Below are positions 53,150 to 53,983 of a DNA stretch of 53,983 nucleotides, piece by piece. The DNA is from an uncultured Bacilli bacterium (GTDB taxonomy: Bacteria; Bacillota_I; Bacilli_A; RFN20; CAG-288). The position numbers were made by a program, and so were the translations under genes. The notes beneath the pieces were generated by a model. The model did no database searches, had not been told where the DNA came from, and was given only the letters and a program-made list of their open reading frames with translations. Positions within the stretch are counted from its first letter, which is position 1; each line of letters starts with the position of its first letter. The DNA is taken from contig CALVKB010000004.1 of assembly GCA_944332485.1 (NCBI GenBank), forward strand, positions 1 through 53,983, in the 5' to 3' direction.

Positions 53150-53839
53150 ATGGAAGAAACAAAAATTGTTGAACAGGAGCAAGGATTATTAAGAATCGGT
53201 GATGATGCTCCACACTTTGAAGCAGTTACAACTCAAGGAAATATCAATTTCCCAGAGGATTATGAAGGTAAGTGGGTTATTTTATTCTCACATCCAGCTG
53301 ATTTCACCCCTGTTTGTACAACTGAATTCATCACTTTTGCTTCAATGCAAGAGGAATTTAAGAAGTTGAATACAGAATTGATCGGTTTATCAATCGATAG
53401 TATTTACGCCCATATCGCTTGGTTGAGAACCATCAAAGAGAAGATCAAATGGAAAAAATACAAGAATGTCGAAGTTACCTTCCCAGTTATTGAAGATATC
53501 AAGATGGAAGTTGCTAAGAAGTTCGGTATGATCGCTCCAAAAGCTAGTACTACCCAAGCTGTTCGTGCTGTATTTTTCATCGATCCACAAGCTAAGATAA
53601 GAACTATTTTGTATTATCCAGCAAGCTTAGGCCGAAATTTTGAGGAAATTAAGAGAATTTTGGTCGGATTACAAAAAGCTGATGCAGATAGTGTTGCTTT
53701 ACCAGCAAACTGGCAACCAGGCGATGATGTTATCATACCTCCACCAGGCTCATGCGGTTTAGCCAAACAGAGAGTTGCTGAAAAAAGTGATAAAACATAT
53801 TGCCTTGATTGGTTCTTATGTTTCAAAAAAGAAAAATAA
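53150..53839 (+). CDS. Peroxiredoxin (AhpC/Prx6-type)
   Basis: A 229-aa thiol peroxidase that reduces hydrogen peroxide or organic peroxides. The peroxidatic Cys56 lies in HPADFTPVCTTEF. The Arg of the active site is expected in VRAVFFIDP. The long C-terminal domain (from about 165: ADSVALPANWQPGDDVIIPP) is that of 1-Cys/Prx6-like enzymes. Additional Cys residues in PPPGSCGL and near the end (YCLDWFLCF) could act as resolving thiols. Co-transcribed with perR; AAAGGAG upstream. Confidence 0.92.
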   Translation: MEETKIVEQEQGLLRIGDDAPHFEAVTTQGNINFPEDYEGKWVILFSHPADFTPVCTTEFITFASMQEEFKKLNTELIGLSIDSIYAHIAWLRTIKEKIKWKKYKNVEVTFPVIEDIKMEVAKKFGMIAPKASTTQAVRAVFFIDPQAKIRTILYYPASLGRNFEEIKRILVGLQKADADSVALPANWQPGDDVIIPPPGSCGLAKQRVAEKSDKTYCLDWFLCFKKEK

Positions 53840-53863
53840 TTGAAATTTGAATATTTATATTAT

Positions 53864-53885
53864 AAACGTGCATCGGCACGTTTTT
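53864..53885 (+). terminator. Terminator after the peroxiredoxin gene
   Basis: AAACGTGC (53864-53871), loop ATCG, GCACGTTT (53876-53883), then TT A TTT. The last 98 bases of the window after it are AT-rich without a visible gene. Confidence 0.85.
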
Positions 53886-53983
53886 ATTTGTTTAATATAT
53901 ATTTTTAAAATAAAATTTGATAACACTAGTCAAGTATAAAATTAAGTAAAATTGTTTGATTTTTTTCCATAACAAAAGATTAT

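Noticed and set aside
1-53983. CRISPR array
   Set aside because: No regularly spaced repeat with unique spacers was found on reading the window; the tandem units at 17322-17391 are only three, unevenly spaced and divergent.

Overview
The window is AT-rich, low-GC Firmicutes-type DNA, most likely from an uncultured member of the Bacilli close to the Erysipelotrichia, RF39 or Acholeplasma groups. The evidence is the gene order sufCDSUB, the Firmicutes-order S10-spc-alpha ribosomal block ending secY-adk-map-infA-rpmJ-rpsM-rpsK-rpoA-rplQ, a zinc-type S14, a short SufD, and the absence of rpmD (L30), which is also missing from many Mollicutes. TGA works as a stop (it ends sufC) and tryptophan is TGG, so the standard bacterial code applies.

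Layout. 0.15-6.55 kb: Fe-S cluster assembly operon sufC-sufD-sufS-sufU-sufB followed by the tRNA-modification gene mnmG. 6.66-12.2 kb: an SseB-like protein, a heterodimeric ABC exporter with one degenerate ATP site, and glycerol kinase. 12.4-16.8 kb: an SPFH/zinc-ribbon protein, three small membrane or zinc-ribbon proteins and, on the opposite strand, a large protein with a TerD-like region. That last gene has a structured leader containing an intrinsic terminator.

17.2-28.2 kb is an accessory island, almost entirely on the minus strand. IS21-like end repeats lie on its left and an IS3-family transposase fragment plus a hairpin repeat on its right. It reads as two modules. The distal one (27.5 to 22.6 kb) has a small conserved-looking gene carrying a frameshift, a UPF1-like SF1 helicase, a 481-aa protein of unknown function and a split sigma-region-4-like regulator. 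The proximal one (22.3 to 17.5 kb) is a tight run of a 214-aa unknown, a soluble AAA+/M41 zinc protease (FtsH-like without membrane segments), a 134-aa unknown, a WYL-domain regulator, a PD-(D/E)XK nuclease, a 175-aa partner and an 80-aa repeat protein resembling the 7(1) septoil-knot family. The mix of helicase, nuclease, protease and WYL regulator next to mobile-element debris suggests an undescribed defence or genome-maintenance island; this is inference. Its upstream region (27.50-27.93 kb) is unusually rich in palindromes and holds a candidate operator repeat and a candidate small RNA with an intrinsic terminator.

28.4-37.6 kb: a small unknown protein, tRNA-Leu(UAG), a small membrane protein, tRNA-Arg(CCU), a secreted Ig-like surface protein, tRNA-Leu(CAG), a DUF2871-like membrane protein, a DUF2974/Mbeg1-like hydrolase, YccF, a structured hairpin element and a 1113-aa helical-repeat protein. 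37.64-52.66 kb: the ribosomal superoperon, starting from a recognisable promoter and structured leader and ending at a terminator after rplQ. 52.68-53.88 kb: a PerR-like repressor with a palindromic operator, its likely target peroxiredoxin gene, and a terminator.

The core genes are intact and tightly packed. By contrast, three small genes of the island appear frameshifted, so the island may be decaying, or the assembly there should be checked.
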